Under the pieces are notes generated by a model. The model saw nothing but the letters and a program-made list of their open reading frames with translations, searched no databases and was not told the origin of the DNA. From the NCBI RefSeq assembly GCF_000271485.2, contig NZ_AKVN02000001.1, positions 2,567,501 to 2,631,500 of the forward strand: a DNA stretch of 64,000 bases. The letters are read 5' to 3'. Position numbers and translations under genes: made by a program. Below are positions 1 to 9,939 of the stretch, piece after piece (positions within the stretch are counted from its first letter, which is position 1; every line of letters starts with the position of its first letter). This stretch comes from Pelosinus fermentans DSM 17108 (GTDB lineage Bacteria; Bacillota; Negativicutes; DSM-13327).

Positions 1-283
1 GCAATTCATCAAGCAACTCTTGTTGATAGCGCTGACCAAGGCAGCCAGCTACAATTAAACATTTACAATTACCATGTTTTTTATAATCAGCCATTTGAAG
101 AATAGTAGATATGGATTCCTCTTTTGCTGAATCGATAAAACTACATGTATTGATGATAAGAATATCAGCTTCATGGGGATTATCCGTTATTTTAATATCA
201 TTGGTGGCTAATAGTCCTAGCATAACTTCTGTATCTACCAGATTTTTAGCACATCCCAGGCTTATAAACCCGGCTTTTAACAT
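1..283 (-). CDS. rimO: Ribosomal protein S12 methylthiotransferase RimO (5' part only)
   Basis: Radical SAM enzyme that adds a methylthio group to an aspartate of ribosomal protein S12. Only the first 94 codons are in the window; the gene runs off the left edge. The visible part is the N-terminal MTTase domain, with the three cysteines expected to bind the auxiliary iron-sulfur cluster at about C11, C47 and C81. The start reads [12 protein letters not shown], the RimO signature, which separates it from the tRNA enzyme MiaB. The ATG at 283 follows a perfect AGGAGG (complement at 291-296). The binding-protein gene upstream ends 31 bases away, so the two may be cotranscribed. Identification is firm; the catalytic CxxxCxxC lies outside the window. 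Confidence 0.93.
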   Translation of the reverse strand, partial: MLKAGFISLGCAKNLVDTEVMLGLLATNDIKITDNPHEADILIINTCSFIDSAKEESISTILQMADYKKHGNCKCLIVAGCLGQRYQQELLDEL

Positions 284-314
284 GAATGTTCCTCCTAGAT
301 TATAGATCAGATTT

Positions 315-1352
315 TTATTTTGGAGCGAGCCGTACTGTAGTTACCCATTTATCAAGTAGTTGACTTTTTTGTTCAATTGAAAAGGTTTCTTTTTTATCCA
401 AAAGCTTAATATGTTTTGTATCGTAATATTTATAAATGAGTGTTTCTGGATTTGTAGGAATTAAATAAAAACTGCTTGTATACAAAATACTATGGGCAGC
501 ATCTTGTAGCAACCAATCCATAAATTGCTTAGCTTCTGTTTCATTTTTTGCGCCTGTAACTAATGCAGATCCAGTTAATACAAAAGAGGTACCATCTTCC
601 GGATATAATAATGTTATAGGAAATTTGTCATTCATATAACGTATTGTTTCGCTCTGAGTCGCAATGGCAATATCTACCTCACCCATTCCAGCCATGCGCA
701 CAGGAGTAGATAGAAATTTAGCATATTGAACAATTTGGGGATGAAGCTTTTTCAGATAAGAAAATGCTTCAGACTCTCCAGTTGCAGATACTAAAGTATA
801 AAATAAATTAGCAGAAGCTTCTGCTGCTAAGAAATCAGTTATACCAATACGATATTTACTATCTTGAGTGAGATCACTCCATTTACTAGGTACTTTAGGA
901 AGGGTTTTTAAGAAATCACGATTCGCTGCAAAAACCATAGGGTCATACCAGATACCTGTCCAATAACCGTTTTCTTCTTTAAATCGTTCCGGTATAATAT
1001 CTGTTTGTTCAGAAGCATATGGTTTTAGTAGATTCATTTTTTGGATCTGTTCTAAAAGTGCACTGTTGGCAATAATAATGTCAGCATTAGGCGCAGCCAT
1101 TTCTACTCTAATCTTTGTTAGTAAATTTGCTTCAGAAAGAGGCACAAGGTTTACACGTACCTTTTGCGTTTTTTCATATTCCTGAGCCAATATTGATAGT
1201 TGCTCTATCGGCAACGTAGTATAAACATTAATACTTTTAATATTCTTCTCAGGATTTTGTTCATCAGCATAACCTTGGAGAGATGTACTCCCAGTGACTA
1301 TAGTAACTAGTACAAAGAAGGAGATTAATAAAATTGGCAGATAACGACGCAT
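315..1352 (-). CDS. Extracellular solute-binding protein of an ABC transporter (iron/Fbp-like family)
   Basis: Probable secreted binding protein of 345 aa. Residues 1-29 form a Sec signal peptide (basic start, hydrophobic core, then QGYA|DE); there is no lipobox cysteine. The body has the family-1 binding-protein pattern, with a start like [12 protein letters not shown] and a segment [19 protein letters not shown] in the first lobe, as in Fe(III)/AfuA-FbpA-type or other anion-binding proteins. No permease or ATPase gene lies beside it, so the substrate cannot be read from context. The ATG follows GGAGG with about 6 bases between. The downstream neighbour is rimO, 31 bases away. The family call is good; the ligand is unknown. 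Confidence 0.75.
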   Translation of the reverse strand: MRRYLPILLISFFVLVTIVTGSTSLQGYADEQNPEKNIKSINVYTTLPIEQLSILAQEYEKTQKVRVNLVPLSEANLLTKIRVEMAAPNADIIIANSALLEQIQKMNLLKPYASEQTDIIPERFKEENGYWTGIWYDPMVFAANRDFLKTLPKVPSKWSDLTQDSKYRIGITDFLAAEASANLFYTLVSATGESEAFSYLKKLHPQIVQYAKFLSTPVRMAGMGEVDIAIATQSETIRYMNDKFPITLLYPEDGTSFVLTGSALVTGAKNETEAKQFMDWLLQDAAHSILYTSSFYLIPTNPETLIYKYYDTKHIKLLDKKETFSIEQKSQLLDKWVTTVRLAPK

Positions 1353-1537
1353 ATTCTACCTCCAGTACAAATTAGACCAATAATACTATACCTCTTATTG
1401 GTTCGGTATGCAAGTCAAATTTCTATAAAGTGTAAACAAAACATCTTGTAATGCTATTTTAAGTCGTTTACCTTTCTTCTGTCTTAGTATTATCTGAAAA
1501 TAATGGACTTATGTGAGCGGGGATGTATGAAAGAAAA

Positions 1538-1573
1538 GTAGAAGCAGCTATAGCAAATTATAGTTGCTTCTAC
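1538..1573 (-). terminator. Rho-independent terminator after the YgiQ-type gene
   Basis: A 15-bp stem (outer arms GTAGAAGCA/TGCTTCTAC, one G-T pair) with a 6-base loop starts 5 bases past the stop codon. On the minus strand it is followed by TTTTCTTTC. Confidence 0.85.
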
Positions 1574-1578
1574 TCGTA

Positions 1579-3501
1579 TTACGAGCGACTCCTAGAATGT
1601 TTCTTAGTATTATTCTTAAGCTGTGTAGTGGATTTTGTGTGCATGTTTCTACTACTACTATTTTTACTTGTGGTAGTACTACTATTTTGTTTATGATTTG
1701 TATTGTGTGGTGGACGAATGAGGCACTTGGGTCCATAGCCAATAAGATCCTGACGATTAGCCTTTGTCAGTGCTTCGTATACTAAATAATAATTTTTAGG
1801 ATCACGGTATTGCATTAATCCACGTTGCATTTTCTTTTCATGTATATCTTTAGCTACATACACTTTTTCATTTGTAAATGGGTTGATACCGGTATAGTAA
1901 ATACAAGTAGATAAACTGCCTGGAGTGGGAATGAAATCTTGTACTTGCTCTGGCCTATAATTCAGATCGCGGATGAATTCTGCTAATTCAATCGCTTCTT
2001 TAAGCCCAGACCCAGGATGGCTAGACATAAAGTAAGGAACGAGGTATTGCTCTTTTCCTATTCTTTCATTTACACGTTTATAAGCATGCATGAATTTTAA
2101 ATAAACCCCTTTTCCTGATTTCCCCATTAAATTGGTAACTTTAGGGGAAATGTGCTCGGGTGCTACTTTAAGTTGACCACTAATATGATGCTCACATAAT
2201 TCGCGTAAAAATTCTTCGTTGCTCGGATCTGCCATTAAATAATCGTAACGTAGTCCAGAGCGAATAAAAACTTTTTTTACACCTGGTAAAGCTCGTAAGG
2301 TGCGTAATAATGTTAAGTAATCAGTATGATTCGTCATTAATTCTTTGCATGGGGTTGGAGCTAAGCATTGCTTTGCTTTACAAGTACCGCGCTCAGATTG
2401 TTTTTGACAGGATTGTATACGAAAGTTAGCAGTAGGACCACCGATATCATGAATATAACCTTTAAAATCAGGCATAGCAATGATTATTTTAGCTTCATTC
2501 AAAATAGATTCGTGACTCCTGCTTTGAATAATACGTCCTTGATGAGAAACAATTGCACAAAATGAACACCCGCCAAAACAGCCACGATGGCTGACCAAAC
2601 TAAATTTTACTTCTTGAATTGCCGGCACTCCACCAGATTTCTCGTAAATTGGATGATAGGTGCGTTGATAAGGAAGATCATAGATCTCATCCATCTCTTC
2701 TGTAGTTAGCGGCAAAGCAGGCGCATTTTGTACGATAGAATATTCACCATGGTTCTGTACAATTGTTTTACCGCGGATAGCATCCTGCTCTTGGTATTGA
2801 ATTTTGAACGCTTGGCTAAATGCTTGTTTGTTCGTGTTTACATCATCGTAGCCAGGAGTTTCAATGAAATTCCATAAATGTTCAATGGAATCAGTCTTAT
2901 AACAAGTACCTTGAACGTTACGAATGTCAGAGATATTGAGTCCTTGTTGTAATTGTTCAGCAATTTCTTTTAATTGTTTTTCACCCATACCATATATTAA
3001 AATATCAGCTCTGCTGTCAATTAAAATAGAGCGCCGTATACTATTTGACCAGTAATCATAATGAGCAAATCTCCTGAGACTTGCTTCAATACCTCCAATA
3101 ATAATCGGTATGTCCTTCCAGACTTCTCGAATTCGGTTGCAATAAACAATAGTGGCTCTGTCAGGACGGCAGCCTGCTTTTCCTCCAGGTGAATAATTAT
3201 CTGAGCTGCGAAATTTTTTAGCAGCAGTGAATTTATTCAACATCGAATCCAAATTTCCAGCTGATACTAATACGCCTAACCGAGGTTTTCCCATTTTTTT
3301 AAAATCTAATGTTGAACGCCAGTCTGGTTGAGAGATAATACCCACTCGATATCCATACTTTTCTAATAAACGGCAGAGAATGGCAGGTCCAAAGCTGGGG
3401 TGATCTACATAAGCATCACCGCTAACAAATAAAAAATCTAGTCGATCCCATCCTCGTTTGGTCATATCTTCCTTAGAAATTGGTAAAAATTCATTTTTCA
3501 T
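1579..3501 (-). CDS. YgiQ family radical SAM protein
   Basis: 640-aa radical SAM protein of the YgiQ (UPF0313) family; the substrate is not known. An N-terminal B12-binding-like/YgiQ domain begins with the characteristic [14 protein letters not shown]. The radical SAM cluster motif CFGGCSFC lies near residues 307-314, and a second cysteine group ([15 protein letters not shown] and later Cys) lies near 360-385. The extreme C-terminus is a low-complexity Ser/Thr/Asn/Lys tail, probably disordered. A start 26 codons upstream (3579) is open, but the ATG at 3501 begins the conserved protein and has GGGG at suitable distance, so I use it. A strong terminator follows directly. It appears monocistronic. 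Confidence 0.9.
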   Translation of the reverse strand: MKNEFLPISKEDMTKRGWDRLDFLFVSGDAYVDHPSFGPAILCRLLEKYGYRVGIISQPDWRSTLDFKKMGKPRLGVLVSAGNLDSMLNKFTAAKKFRSSDNYSPGGKAGCRPDRATIVYCNRIREVWKDIPIIIGGIEASLRRFAHYDYWSNSIRRSILIDSRADILIYGMGEKQLKEIAEQLQQGLNISDIRNVQGTCYKTDSIEHLWNFIETPGYDDVNTNKQAFSQAFKIQYQEQDAIRGKTIVQNHGEYSIVQNAPALPLTTEEMDEIYDLPYQRTYHPIYEKSGGVPAIQEVKFSLVSHRGCFGGCSFCAIVSHQGRIIQSRSHESILNEAKIIIAMPDFKGYIHDIGGPTANFRIQSCQKQSERGTCKAKQCLAPTPCKELMTNHTDYLTLLRTLRALPGVKKVFIRSGLRYDYLMADPSNEEFLRELCEHHISGQLKVAPEHISPKVTNLMGKSGKGVYLKFMHAYKRVNERIGKEQYLVPYFMSSHPGSGLKEAIELAEFIRDLNYRPEQVQDFIPTPGSLSTCIYYTGINPFTNEKVYVAKDIHEKKMQRGLMQYRDPKNYYLVYEALTKANRQDLIGYGPKCLIRPPHNTNHKQNSSTTTSKNSSSRNMHTKSTTQLKNNTKKHSRSRS

Positions 3502-3606
3502 AATTATTTCCCCTATGCAGTCATCACACACTCTAGAGAACGAATGTATAATTGAAGAATATTTTTGTATTATTTTCAAAACGGAAAAAATAATGCATTA
3601 CGTAAA

Positions 3607-3634
3607 ATAAGAAAAGACTTGGCTCATGCCAAGC
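3607..3634 (-). terminator. Terminator after rodZ
   Basis: Stem CTTGGC/GCCAAG with loop TCAT (3618-3633). On the minus strand it is followed by TCTTTTCTTATTTT. The flanks GAAAAGACT (3611-3619) and AGTCTTTTC (3656-3664) can also pair with each other as an alternative outer stem. Nearly the same hairpin occurs after rpsO. Confidence 0.75.
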
Positions 3635-3686
3635 TTTCAATAAAGCAACAATGTTAGTCTTTTCTTTAGTATAGTTGTAAACTCGT

Positions 3687-4427
3687 TTATCTGCTTAAGG
3701 CGAATGTTTTAACAAGTACTTCACCTTTTGTTCCCAGTTTCCCCAAGGATTGTCCATTATATACTATATCAATTCCATCAGCATTACCAGCTTTTATTGT
3801 AATATTTTGTTCTGCTTCCCAAGTAAGCGTTTCACCGGCTTGAGGAGTTCCCTCATAAATAATTTTATTATCAGCAGTCACTGAGGTCCAGCACTGATCA
3901 GTATATTTTGCAATAATAACTACCGGTTTTATTGAAACTGGAGTAGTAGGAATCGATACTTGTTCTTTTACTCCTTGGCTTGGTATTACTGGAGACGGTT
4001 GTTGCACCTTTTTGTCTATCTTAGGTTCTTGTGATGAACTTGAATTATTTTGAAGCCACCATGCACCACCAGCTACACATAGTGCCACTACACCAATAGC
4101 TAACCATTTGCTAGAAAGAGTTGTATTTGGTTTTTTCATGGATTTTTCTTTTAGAGGTGCATCCATTTTATTCATTTCTTCAGCCACTGTTGTAGGATTT
4201 TGAGATTGACGATATAAATCAACAATTTGTTGACCATCTAAACCTAGAAAATTAGCATAATTACGAATAAATCCTTTTAGGTATACCTCACCTGGTATAA
4301 TACCATAATTACCTTCCTCAATTGCTGTTATATATACAGTCCTTATACTGGTGGCAATTTCAATTTCTTTAACAGAAAGTCCTTTTTTTTCCCGCTCACT
4401 ACGCAAAATTTCACCAATTGTTTGCAC
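3687..4427 (-). CDS. rodZ: RodZ-like protein: helix-turn-helix, transmembrane, DUF4115
   Basis: Membrane-anchored cytoskeletal/cell-shape protein of the RodZ (YmfM) type, 246 aa. Residues 1-75 are a Cro/HTH_25 domain (TIGEILRSEREKKGLSVKEI). A basic stretch precedes one membrane span at about 108-125. A Pro/Gln/Ser linker follows, then a C-terminal DUF4115 beta domain at about 165-245. In Bacillus the homologue sits in the same neighbourhood (ymfM, after tepA-ylzJ), which fits. The start is GTG at 4427 with AGGAGG and 9 bases between. A promoter is predicted at 4557-4585, so it is transcribed separately from ylzJ. The family is certain; a role in rod shape is inferred. Confidence 0.88.
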   Translation of the reverse strand: MQTIGEILRSEREKKGLSVKEIEIATSIRTVYITAIEEGNYGIIPGEVYLKGFIRNYANFLGLDGQQIVDLYRQSQNPTTVAEEMNKMDAPLKEKSMKKPNTTLSSKWLAIGVVALCVAGGAWWLQNNSSSSQEPKIDKKVQQPSPVIPSQGVKEQVSIPTTPVSIKPVVIIAKYTDQCWTSVTADNKIIYEGTPQAGETLTWEAEQNITIKAGNADGIDIVYNGQSLGKLGTKGEVLVKTFALSR

Positions 4428-4556
4428 TCAAGATACCCTCCTTAACTTCTCTATGTAGTTAATAAATTTAAGAATTTTAGTTTTAGTTAGCTATAAACTT
4501 AGAATTTTTATAGTAGCAGTCTCAGTTCCAGATTTCTCCACCTTAACAATAGATAT

Positions 4557-4585
4557 ATTTTACCATTTATATGAGTATTTTTCAA
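4557..4585 (-). promoter_or_regulatory. Predicted sigma-A promoter of rodZ
   Basis: On the minus strand, TTGAAA (4580-4585) and TAAAAT (4557-4562) are separated by 17 bases, about 130 bases upstream of the GTG. The rest of the 343-base gap 4428-4770 holds only this promoter, the ylzJ terminator and A+T-rich sequence. Confidence 0.65.
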
Positions 4586-4704
4586 AGTTTCTTTTTATTT
4601 TGCGTAAATCGTCAAAAATAAAAAGGATTTTAGATATTAAATAGTAGAATTTTATGTTTTTATGTTACTATAAGGTACATTTTGTTGCATTGAATATAGA
4701 GCAG

Positions 4705-4742
4705 AAAGACCGCCAAGGTTAAGGTATCTTGCAGCGGTCTTT
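4705..4742 (-). terminator. Terminator after tepA-ylzJ
   Basis: Stem AAAGACCGC/GCGGTCTTT with a 20-base loop region, about 28 bases past the ylzJ stop. The T-tract is short, so efficiency is uncertain. Confidence 0.55.
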
Positions 4743-4770
4743 TGTACTACGTTATCTTAATATAAACATT

Positions 4771-4998
4771 TTATAAAATGGGCTTATATGTTAAAATCTT
4801 TCCTGGTTGTATTTCTGGTTGTAGGTAATCTTGGGGGTTTGTTGTTAGTAATCGGCTGACCTTACATTGAGTGGGACCTATTTTCTCGACTAGTAACTTT
4901 ATGTTATTGCATTGGATTTCTTCATAAAGAGGTGGGCTATCTGGTAAATTATTTGTACTAAAAATTAATTCTTCTGGTAATATACTCCAGAAAGTCAT
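4771..4998 (-). CDS. ylzJ: YlzJ-like protein
   Basis: Small protein of 75 aa, identified mainly by position and by its YlzJ-like character: it follows tepA exactly as in Bacillus (tepA-ylzJ). The N-terminus is [13 protein letters not shown] and the C-terminus is hydrophobic with a proline/glycine-rich motif. The start ATG overlaps the tepA stop by 4 bases (ATGA), implying translational coupling. No biochemical function is known for the family. The FtsK/SpoIIIE-type translocase gene that often follows in Bacillus is absent here; the next gene is rodZ. Confidence 0.75.
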   Translation of the reverse strand: MTFWSILPEELIFSTNNLPDSPPLYEEIQCNNIKLLVEKIGPTQCKVSRLLTTNPQDYLQPEIQPGKILTYKPIL

Positions 4999-5768
4999 TG
5001 CTTCAACCCCTTAGTTTCTTTTTGTATTTTAATTAATTCATTTAGTTTTGTTTGTGCGTGGGATAATCCTCCGATTTCGTTGATGATACCATAAGATACA
5101 GCATCTCTGCCAATGACGGATGTGCCAATATCACGAGATAGCTCCCCTGTTTTAAATAGCAGCTCTTTCCACTTTCTTTCAGAAACATTAGAATGATCTA
5201 CAACAAATTTATTAACCCTATCTTGCATTTTTTCTAGATAATCAAAAGAACTAGGAGCACCGATAACCAACCCAGTAAGCCGGATGGGATGAATTGTCAT
5301 GGTAGCACTTTCTACAATATAAGAATAAGTTGCAGATACAGCAATTGGCACACCAATACTATGTCCACCACCAAGTACGATAGAAACAGAAGGTTTGGAC
5401 ATACTAGCGATCATTTCTGCGATAGCTAATCCTGCCTCGACATCACCACCAACTGTATTTAAAAGCAGCAATAAGCCTTCAATATCAGAATTTTGTTCAA
5501 TTGCTACTAGCTGGGGCATAATATGTTCATACTTAGTAGTTTTATTTTGTGGTGGTAATATCATATGTCCTTCTACTTGTCCGATAATTGTCATGACATG
5601 TATGTTGGTTTTAGCTGTAGGAATTTCAGTGGCACCTAATTCTTGAATATTGTCTACGGTATCAGTCTTTCGAGCTGTCACCGTTTTTTTTGTATGCTCA
5701 ATTGGTGGTTTAGGGTTTTCTGGATTTATTCCAGGTGGTTCTATAGTTGGGTTATCATTTTCTAACAT
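4995..5768 (-). CDS. tepA: ClpP-fold serine protease TepA (translocation-enhancing protein family)
   Basis: 257-aa member of the ClpP/crotonase superfamily, close to Bacillus TepA (YmfB). The first 50 residues are a polar Pro/Thr-rich region. The ClpP fold starts near residue 55. The nucleophile Ser137 sits in GGGHSIGVP and the likely catalytic His160 in MTIHP, so it looks enzymatically intact. In Bacillus the protein is associated with protein translocation and degradation of spore small acid-soluble proteins; that role is carried over by family only. GGAGG lies 7 bases before the ATG. ylzJ follows with a 4-base overlap. It is separated from rnj by a terminator. Confidence 0.88.
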   Translation of the reverse strand: MLENDNPTIEPPGINPENPKPPIEHTKKTVTARKTDTVDNIQELGATEIPTAKTNIHVMTIIGQVEGHMILPPQNKTTKYEHIMPQLVAIEQNSDIEGLLLLLNTVGGDVEAGLAIAEMIASMSKPSVSIVLGGGHSIGVPIAVSATYSYIVESATMTIHPIRLTGLVIGAPSSFDYLEKMQDRVNKFVVDHSNVSERKWKELLFKTGELSRDIGTSVIGRDAVSYGIINEIGGLSHAQTKLNELIKIQKETKGLKQ

Positions 5769-5844
5769 TGCATTACCTCCAATATAGTACTTTTTATTCT
5801 TTATAGTATTAGCTATGTATAAACTTTCATACAGCTTTGCACAA

Positions 5845-5884
5845 AAAATGGCTTATGCTGTTATAAAATCAGCATAAACCATTT
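5845..5884 (-). terminator. Terminator after rnj
   Basis: Long stem AAATGGTTTATGCTG/CAGCATAAGCCATTT (one G-T pair) ends in a T-run on the minus strand, 22 bases past the rnj stop. Confidence 0.85.
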
Positions 5885-5906
5885 AAAAAAATAACAAATT
5901 ATGTTT

Positions 5907-7571
5907 TTAGACTTCCATAATAATTGGCAGTATCATAGGACGACGACGTGTTTTTTCATATAAATATTTACCCAAGGTATCACGAACGCTTGATTTAATC
6001 ATAGCCCATTCGGTAACATTGTTCAATTCGCATTTATCCAGTGTTTGTCTTACTTTGTTCTTAGCTTCATCCATTAATTGCTCGGATTCCCTCACATAAA
6101 CAAAACCACGAGAGACAATATCGGGACCTGCAACAACACAGCCGCCTTGCTTGTCCATTGTAATAACAACAATCAAAATTCCCTCTTGGGAAAGCTGTCG
6201 GCGATCTCGTAGTACAATATTGCCGACATCGCCAACACCTAATCCATCAATTAACACAATGCCAGAAGATACTTTTCCTGTAACACTGCCTTTTTCAGGA
6301 GTAAACTCCAGTACCTGCCCATTCTCAGCAATGAAAATATGATCTTTAGCCATGCCAAGCTCTTGGGCTAATTTCGAATGCTTAACTAAATGACGATATT
6401 CACCATGTACTGGAATAAAAAACTTAGGACGAATTAAATTGTGCATCATTTTTAATTCTTCCTGGCTAGCATGACCTGAGACATGAATGCCAGAAGTTCT
6501 CTCGTAAAGCACTTCTGCACCCTGCCGTAATAAATAGTCAATAGTACGAGATACTAATTTTTCATTACCTGGAATTGGCGTAGCGGAGATAATAATGGTG
6601 TCACCAGGTACGATATCAACTTTACGGTGGTCAGACATTGCCATTCTAGTTAATGCTGACATAGGTTCACCTTGACTGCCAGTTGTGATGATAACCACGC
6701 CTGATGCAGGATAATTATTAATTTGGTCAATGTCAATGAGTATACCTTCTGGAATATTAAGATAACCTAATTCCGATGAAATCGTAACTACATTAATCAT
6801 ACTACGTCCCAAGACTGCTACCTTACGATTATATTTACAGGCGGTATCAATAGCTTGTTGCACGCGATGTACATTGGAAGAAAAACTCGCAATGATGATT
6901 CGTCCATTAGCATTATAGAACATCTCATCAAATGTAACACCAACTGATTTCTCACTCATCGTATATCCCGGATGCTCAGCATTCGTACTGTCTGCAAGCA
7001 TAACGAGTACTCCCTGATCACCCAATTCGGCCAATTTATGAAAATCGGTAACTTTACCATCAACTGGAGTTTGGTCAAATTTAAAATCTCCGGTATGCAC
7101 AATTGTGCCAACAGGAGTTTTAATAGAAAGGGCTACAGCATCTGCAATACTATGACTAATGCGAATAAAACCAATTTTAAAAGGTCCAACTTCAATTTGG
7201 TCGCCTGCCTTGACAGAAATTAAATTAGTTAATGGAACATTATTTTCTTTTAATCTGCCTTCAAGTATTCCCAATGTTAACCTTGTACCGTAGACAGGTA
7301 CGCTAAGTTGCTTCAGAACATATGGTAATGCACCAATATGATCTTCATGACCATGAGTAAGTATTATCCCCCGTACTAAATCACGATTTTCTAGTAGATA
7401 CGATATATCTGGAATGACTAGATCAATTCCGAGCATATCATCTTCCGGAAACATTAGACCAGCATCAATAACAATAATATCGTCTCCATAACGAACTACA
7501 GTCATATTTTTGCCAATTTCACCTAATCCGCCTAAAGGGATAATTTGAATTTTTTGTTGTGTTTTTACCAA
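5907..7571 (-). CDS. rnj: Ribonuclease J
   Basis: 554-aa metallo-beta-lactamase/beta-CASP ribonuclease with endonuclease and 5'-3' exonuclease activity in mRNA decay and rRNA maturation. The zinc motif HGHEDH is at residues 73-78. The N-terminus IPLGGLGEIGKNM is typical, and the beta-CASP motif region (GNEKLVSRTIDYLLRQG, then the SGHAS segment) is intact. The end TRRRPMILPIIMEV is the family's C-terminal tail. The start is TTG at 7571, 11 bases after GGAGG, with no better in-frame start nearby. The position next to dapA matches Bacillus rnjB, so it may be the RNase J2-type paralogue; a second copy elsewhere cannot be excluded. A predicted promoter lies at 7688-7717. Confidence 0.95.
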   Translation of the reverse strand: MVKTQQKIQIIPLGGLGEIGKNMTVVRYGDDIIVIDAGLMFPEDDMLGIDLVIPDISYLLENRDLVRGIILTHGHEDHIGALPYVLKQLSVPVYGTRLTLGILEGRLKENNVPLTNLISVKAGDQIEVGPFKIGFIRISHSIADAVALSIKTPVGTIVHTGDFKFDQTPVDGKVTDFHKLAELGDQGVLVMLADSTNAEHPGYTMSEKSVGVTFDEMFYNANGRIIIASFSSNVHRVQQAIDTACKYNRKVAVLGRSMINVVTISSELGYLNIPEGILIDIDQINNYPASGVVIITTGSQGEPMSALTRMAMSDHRKVDIVPGDTIIISATPIPGNEKLVSRTIDYLLRQGAEVLYERTSGIHVSGHASQEELKMMHNLIRPKFFIPVHGEYRHLVKHSKLAQELGMAKDHIFIAENGQVLEFTPEKGSVTGKVSSGIVLIDGLGVGDVGNIVLRDRRQLSQEGILIVVITMDKQGGCVVAGPDIVSRGFVYVRESEQLMDEAKNKVRQTLDKCELNNVTEWAMIKSSVRDTLGKYLYEKTRRRPMILPIIMEV

Positions 7572-7687
7572 AAAAAATCACACCTCCAGTTATTTTTATA
7601 AAGCAAGAAAAACAAACCATTATTTCTAGGTATTTGCCGTTCATTAGAAAATGAGCTAAAAACCGGCCCGTTCATTCACTTATTGTA

Positions 7688-7717
7688 ATTATAGCTTATT
7701 TTAAAGTGCATTTGCAA
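7688..7717 (-). promoter_or_regulatory. Predicted promoter of rnj
   Basis: TTGCAA (7712-7717), 18 bases, then a perfect TATAAT (7688-7693) on the minus strand. It lies between the dapA terminator and rnj. Confidence 0.75.
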
Positions 7718-7767
7718 TATATGATGCTTCTTTTGAAGGTATTATATGTAAGATTCTCTTGATAAAA

Positions 7768-7806
7768 GATAAGAACCTCACCCAAAATATGAATGAGGTT
7801 CTTATC
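7768..7806 (-). terminator. Terminator of the dapB-asd-lysC-dapA operon
   Basis: 13-bp stem GATAAGAACCTCA/TGAGGTTCTTATC directly after the dapA stop, followed by TTTTATC on the minus strand. Confidence 0.88.
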
Positions 7807-7807
7807 C

Positions 7808-8689
7808 TTATATACGATTTATTTTATGCAGATAGCTTTTTATTTGTTCTAATTCATTAATTGTCGGTGGTATTAAAGGTAACCTAAAGGTACCGCCATT
7901 TTGCCCAATTAGATTTACAGCTGTTTTTACTGGTATCGGATTGGTTGTAATAAACATCATTCTAAAAAATGGTATTAATTCGGATTGTATGGCTTGAGCT
8001 TTAGCAATATCATTATGGACAAAAGCTGTAATCATTTCTTGCATACGATTCCCTACAATGTGAGCTGCCACACTAATAATACCAACGCCACCCACAGATA
8101 GGATTGGTAATGTAAGGCTATCATCACCACTGTATACCATAAATTCATTAGGAGTCGTTCGAATAATTTCTGCAACTTGCTCAAGATTTCCGCTGGCTTC
8201 TTTAACAGCAACAATATTTTTAAGTTCTGCCAAACGCGCTATCGTTCCAGGTAAAATATTAGAACTAGTACGTCCAGGAACATTATATATGATTAGCGGT
8301 AAATTAGTACTGTCAGCAATAGTTTTAAAATGTTGATAAAGCCCTTCTTGCGGCGGTTTATTGTAGTAGGGGCCTACAAGCATAGCGCCATGTACACCTA
8401 ATTTCTCTGCTTCTTGCGTTAACTTTACGGAAGCCATAGTGTCGTTTGAACCAGTACCAGCGATCACGGTAGCTTTATCACCAACAGCATCAAGTACCGT
8501 GGAAAATAGCTTGAGCTTTTCTTCTTTATCTAATGTTGCTGATTCACCAGTGCTACCAGCAACTACTAAACCATCTGAACCATTTGCAACTAAATATTTT
8601 GCAAGGGTGGCTGCCGCATCATAATTGACGCTAAAATCATCATCAAATGGGGTTACCATGGCTGTTAAAATCCGTCCAAAAGTCTTCAT
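7808..8689 (-). CDS. dapA: 4-hydroxy-tetrahydrodipicolinate synthase
   Basis: Condenses pyruvate with aspartate semialdehyde, the first committed step to diaminopimelate and lysine (and to dipicolinate in spores). 293 aa, the usual length, TIM barrel. The GSTGES pyruvate-binding loop is at 45-50, Tyr134 is in YNVPGRT, and the Schiff-base Lys162 is in VAVKEASG. The open frame extends 24 codons upstream, but that part overlaps lysC. The ATG at 8689 begins the conserved [11 protein letters not shown] and has AAGGAG about 12 bases upstream. It is the last gene of the lysine-riboswitch operon, 19 bases after lysC. Confidence 0.96.
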   Translation of the reverse strand: MKTFGRILTAMVTPFDDDFSVNYDAAATLAKYLVANGSDGLVVAGSTGESATLDKEEKLKLFSTVLDAVGDKATVIAGTGSNDTMASVKLTQEAEKLGVHGAMLVGPYYNKPPQEGLYQHFKTIADSTNLPLIIYNVPGRTSSNILPGTIARLAELKNIVAVKEASGNLEQVAEIIRTTPNEFMVYSGDDSLTLPILSVGGVGIISVAAHIVGNRMQEMITAFVHNDIAKAQAIQSELIPFFRMMFITTNPIPVKTAVNLIGQNGGTFRLPLIPPTINELEQIKSYLHKINRI

Positions 8690-8708
8690 AGTAATCTTTT
8701 TCTCCTTA

Positions 8709-9929
8709 TTAACATGATAAATTAAACTTTTCATGTAATGCTGTAACGGCTGATTGTACAAATGATTTCTTTATTAAAACGGAGATTGATGTATGAGAGT
8801 CTACTGTTTGTAATATAGGGATGTTATTCATAGACAGGGCTTCTATAAAACTGGCCATCACACCTGGGACACCATTAATTCCCCCACCTACAACTGAAAC
8901 TTTAGCACAGTCAAGAGTTGTGTGTACATCGCAACCAAATTCTTGAAGTTGAGCAGTTGCTTTCTCTGCAAGATCTTCTGCTATTGTAAACATGATTTGC
9001 CCAGGATGAACATTAATCAAATCTACACTGATTCCATTGTCCGCCATTGATTTGAAGATATTAAAGCTTGCAATATTATTTAAAGAATCATGTAAATTAA
9101 TTTTGATTTGGGCAATATTAGATATAAAGGTTACACCTGTAGCAACACGATCAGCAACATATGTGTCAGCTGTATCTTCTTTAGTAATGCTAGTTATAAG
9201 TGTACCAGGTTCATTGGAAAATGTTGACTTTACCACTAGAGGAATACTTTTCTGCATAGCAATTTCTACAGCTCGAGGATGAATAACTTTAGCACCTTGG
9301 TGAGCTAATTGACAGACTTCTCCATAGGTAATACAGTCGAGAATCTTTGCTGTACTTACAATTCTAGGATCGGCAGTCATAATTCCATCTACGTCTGTAT
9401 AAATTTCTATCAATTCAGCATCGAGAGCAGATCCCAAAGCAGCTGCAGTAGTGTCACTACCTCCACGGCCTAATGTAGTAAATTCATCATCAATAGTTAT
9501 ACCTTGAAAACCGCATACTACAGGAATTTTACCCATCTTAATTAAGTTGCATATGCGAGAAGGATCTACTTTTAAAATACGAGCGTTATTGAAATTATTA
9601 TCAGTTATTATGCCAGCTTGCCCACCTGTAAGCATAACAGCATCAAGTCCAGCGGCTTGTAATGTGCCAGCCATAATGACGGCGGAGATCATTTCGCCGC
9701 AGTATAAGATCTGATCAAGTTCGCGGCTTGCTATATCTTTATATGCTTTTCGTGCTAATTCAATAAAAGTATCGGTTGCATAGCATTCCCCTTTACGTCC
9801 CATAGCAGAGACGACAACGACAGGACTCAATTCGTTAGTAACAGCAGCTTTAATTTTTTCTATTACTAACTTTCTTGCCTCAGGAGTTGCAACTGAGGTA
9901 CCACCAAATTTTTGAATTATTATCCCCAT
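8709..9929 (-). CDS. lysC: Aspartate kinase
   Basis: Phosphorylates aspartate, the entry to the lysine/threonine/methionine family. 406 aa. The kinase domain starts with the KFGGTSV motif (residues 7-13), with a GRGGSDTTA segment in the active site. The C-terminal third carries tandem ACT domains ([15 protein letters not shown]... and TSISVLIKK), so allosteric control by end products is likely. The ATG at 9929 has GAGGTG 7 bases upstream. It lies between asd (10 bases) and dapA (19 bases). Because the operon has a lysine riboswitch, this copy is probably the lysine/DAP-dedicated aspartokinase; a threonine-controlled copy may exist elsewhere. Confidence 0.95.
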   Translation of the reverse strand: MGIIIQKFGGTSVATPEARKLVIEKIKAAVTNELSPVVVVSAMGRKGECYATDTFIELARKAYKDIASRELDQILYCGEMISAVIMAGTLQAAGLDAVMLTGGQAGIITDNNFNNARILKVDPSRICNLIKMGKIPVVCGFQGITIDDEFTTLGRGGSDTTAAALGSALDAELIEIYTDVDGIMTADPRIVSTAKILDCITYGEVCQLAHQGAKVIHPRAVEIAMQKSIPLVVKSTFSNEPGTLITSITKEDTADTYVADRVATGVTFISNIAQIKINLHDSLNNIASFNIFKSMADNGISVDLINVHPGQIMFTIAEDLAEKATAQLQEFGCDVHTTLDCAKVSVVGGGINGVPGVMASFIEALSMNNIPILQTVDSHTSISVLIKKSFVQSAVTALHEKFNLSC

Positions 9930-9939
9930 TATTTACACC

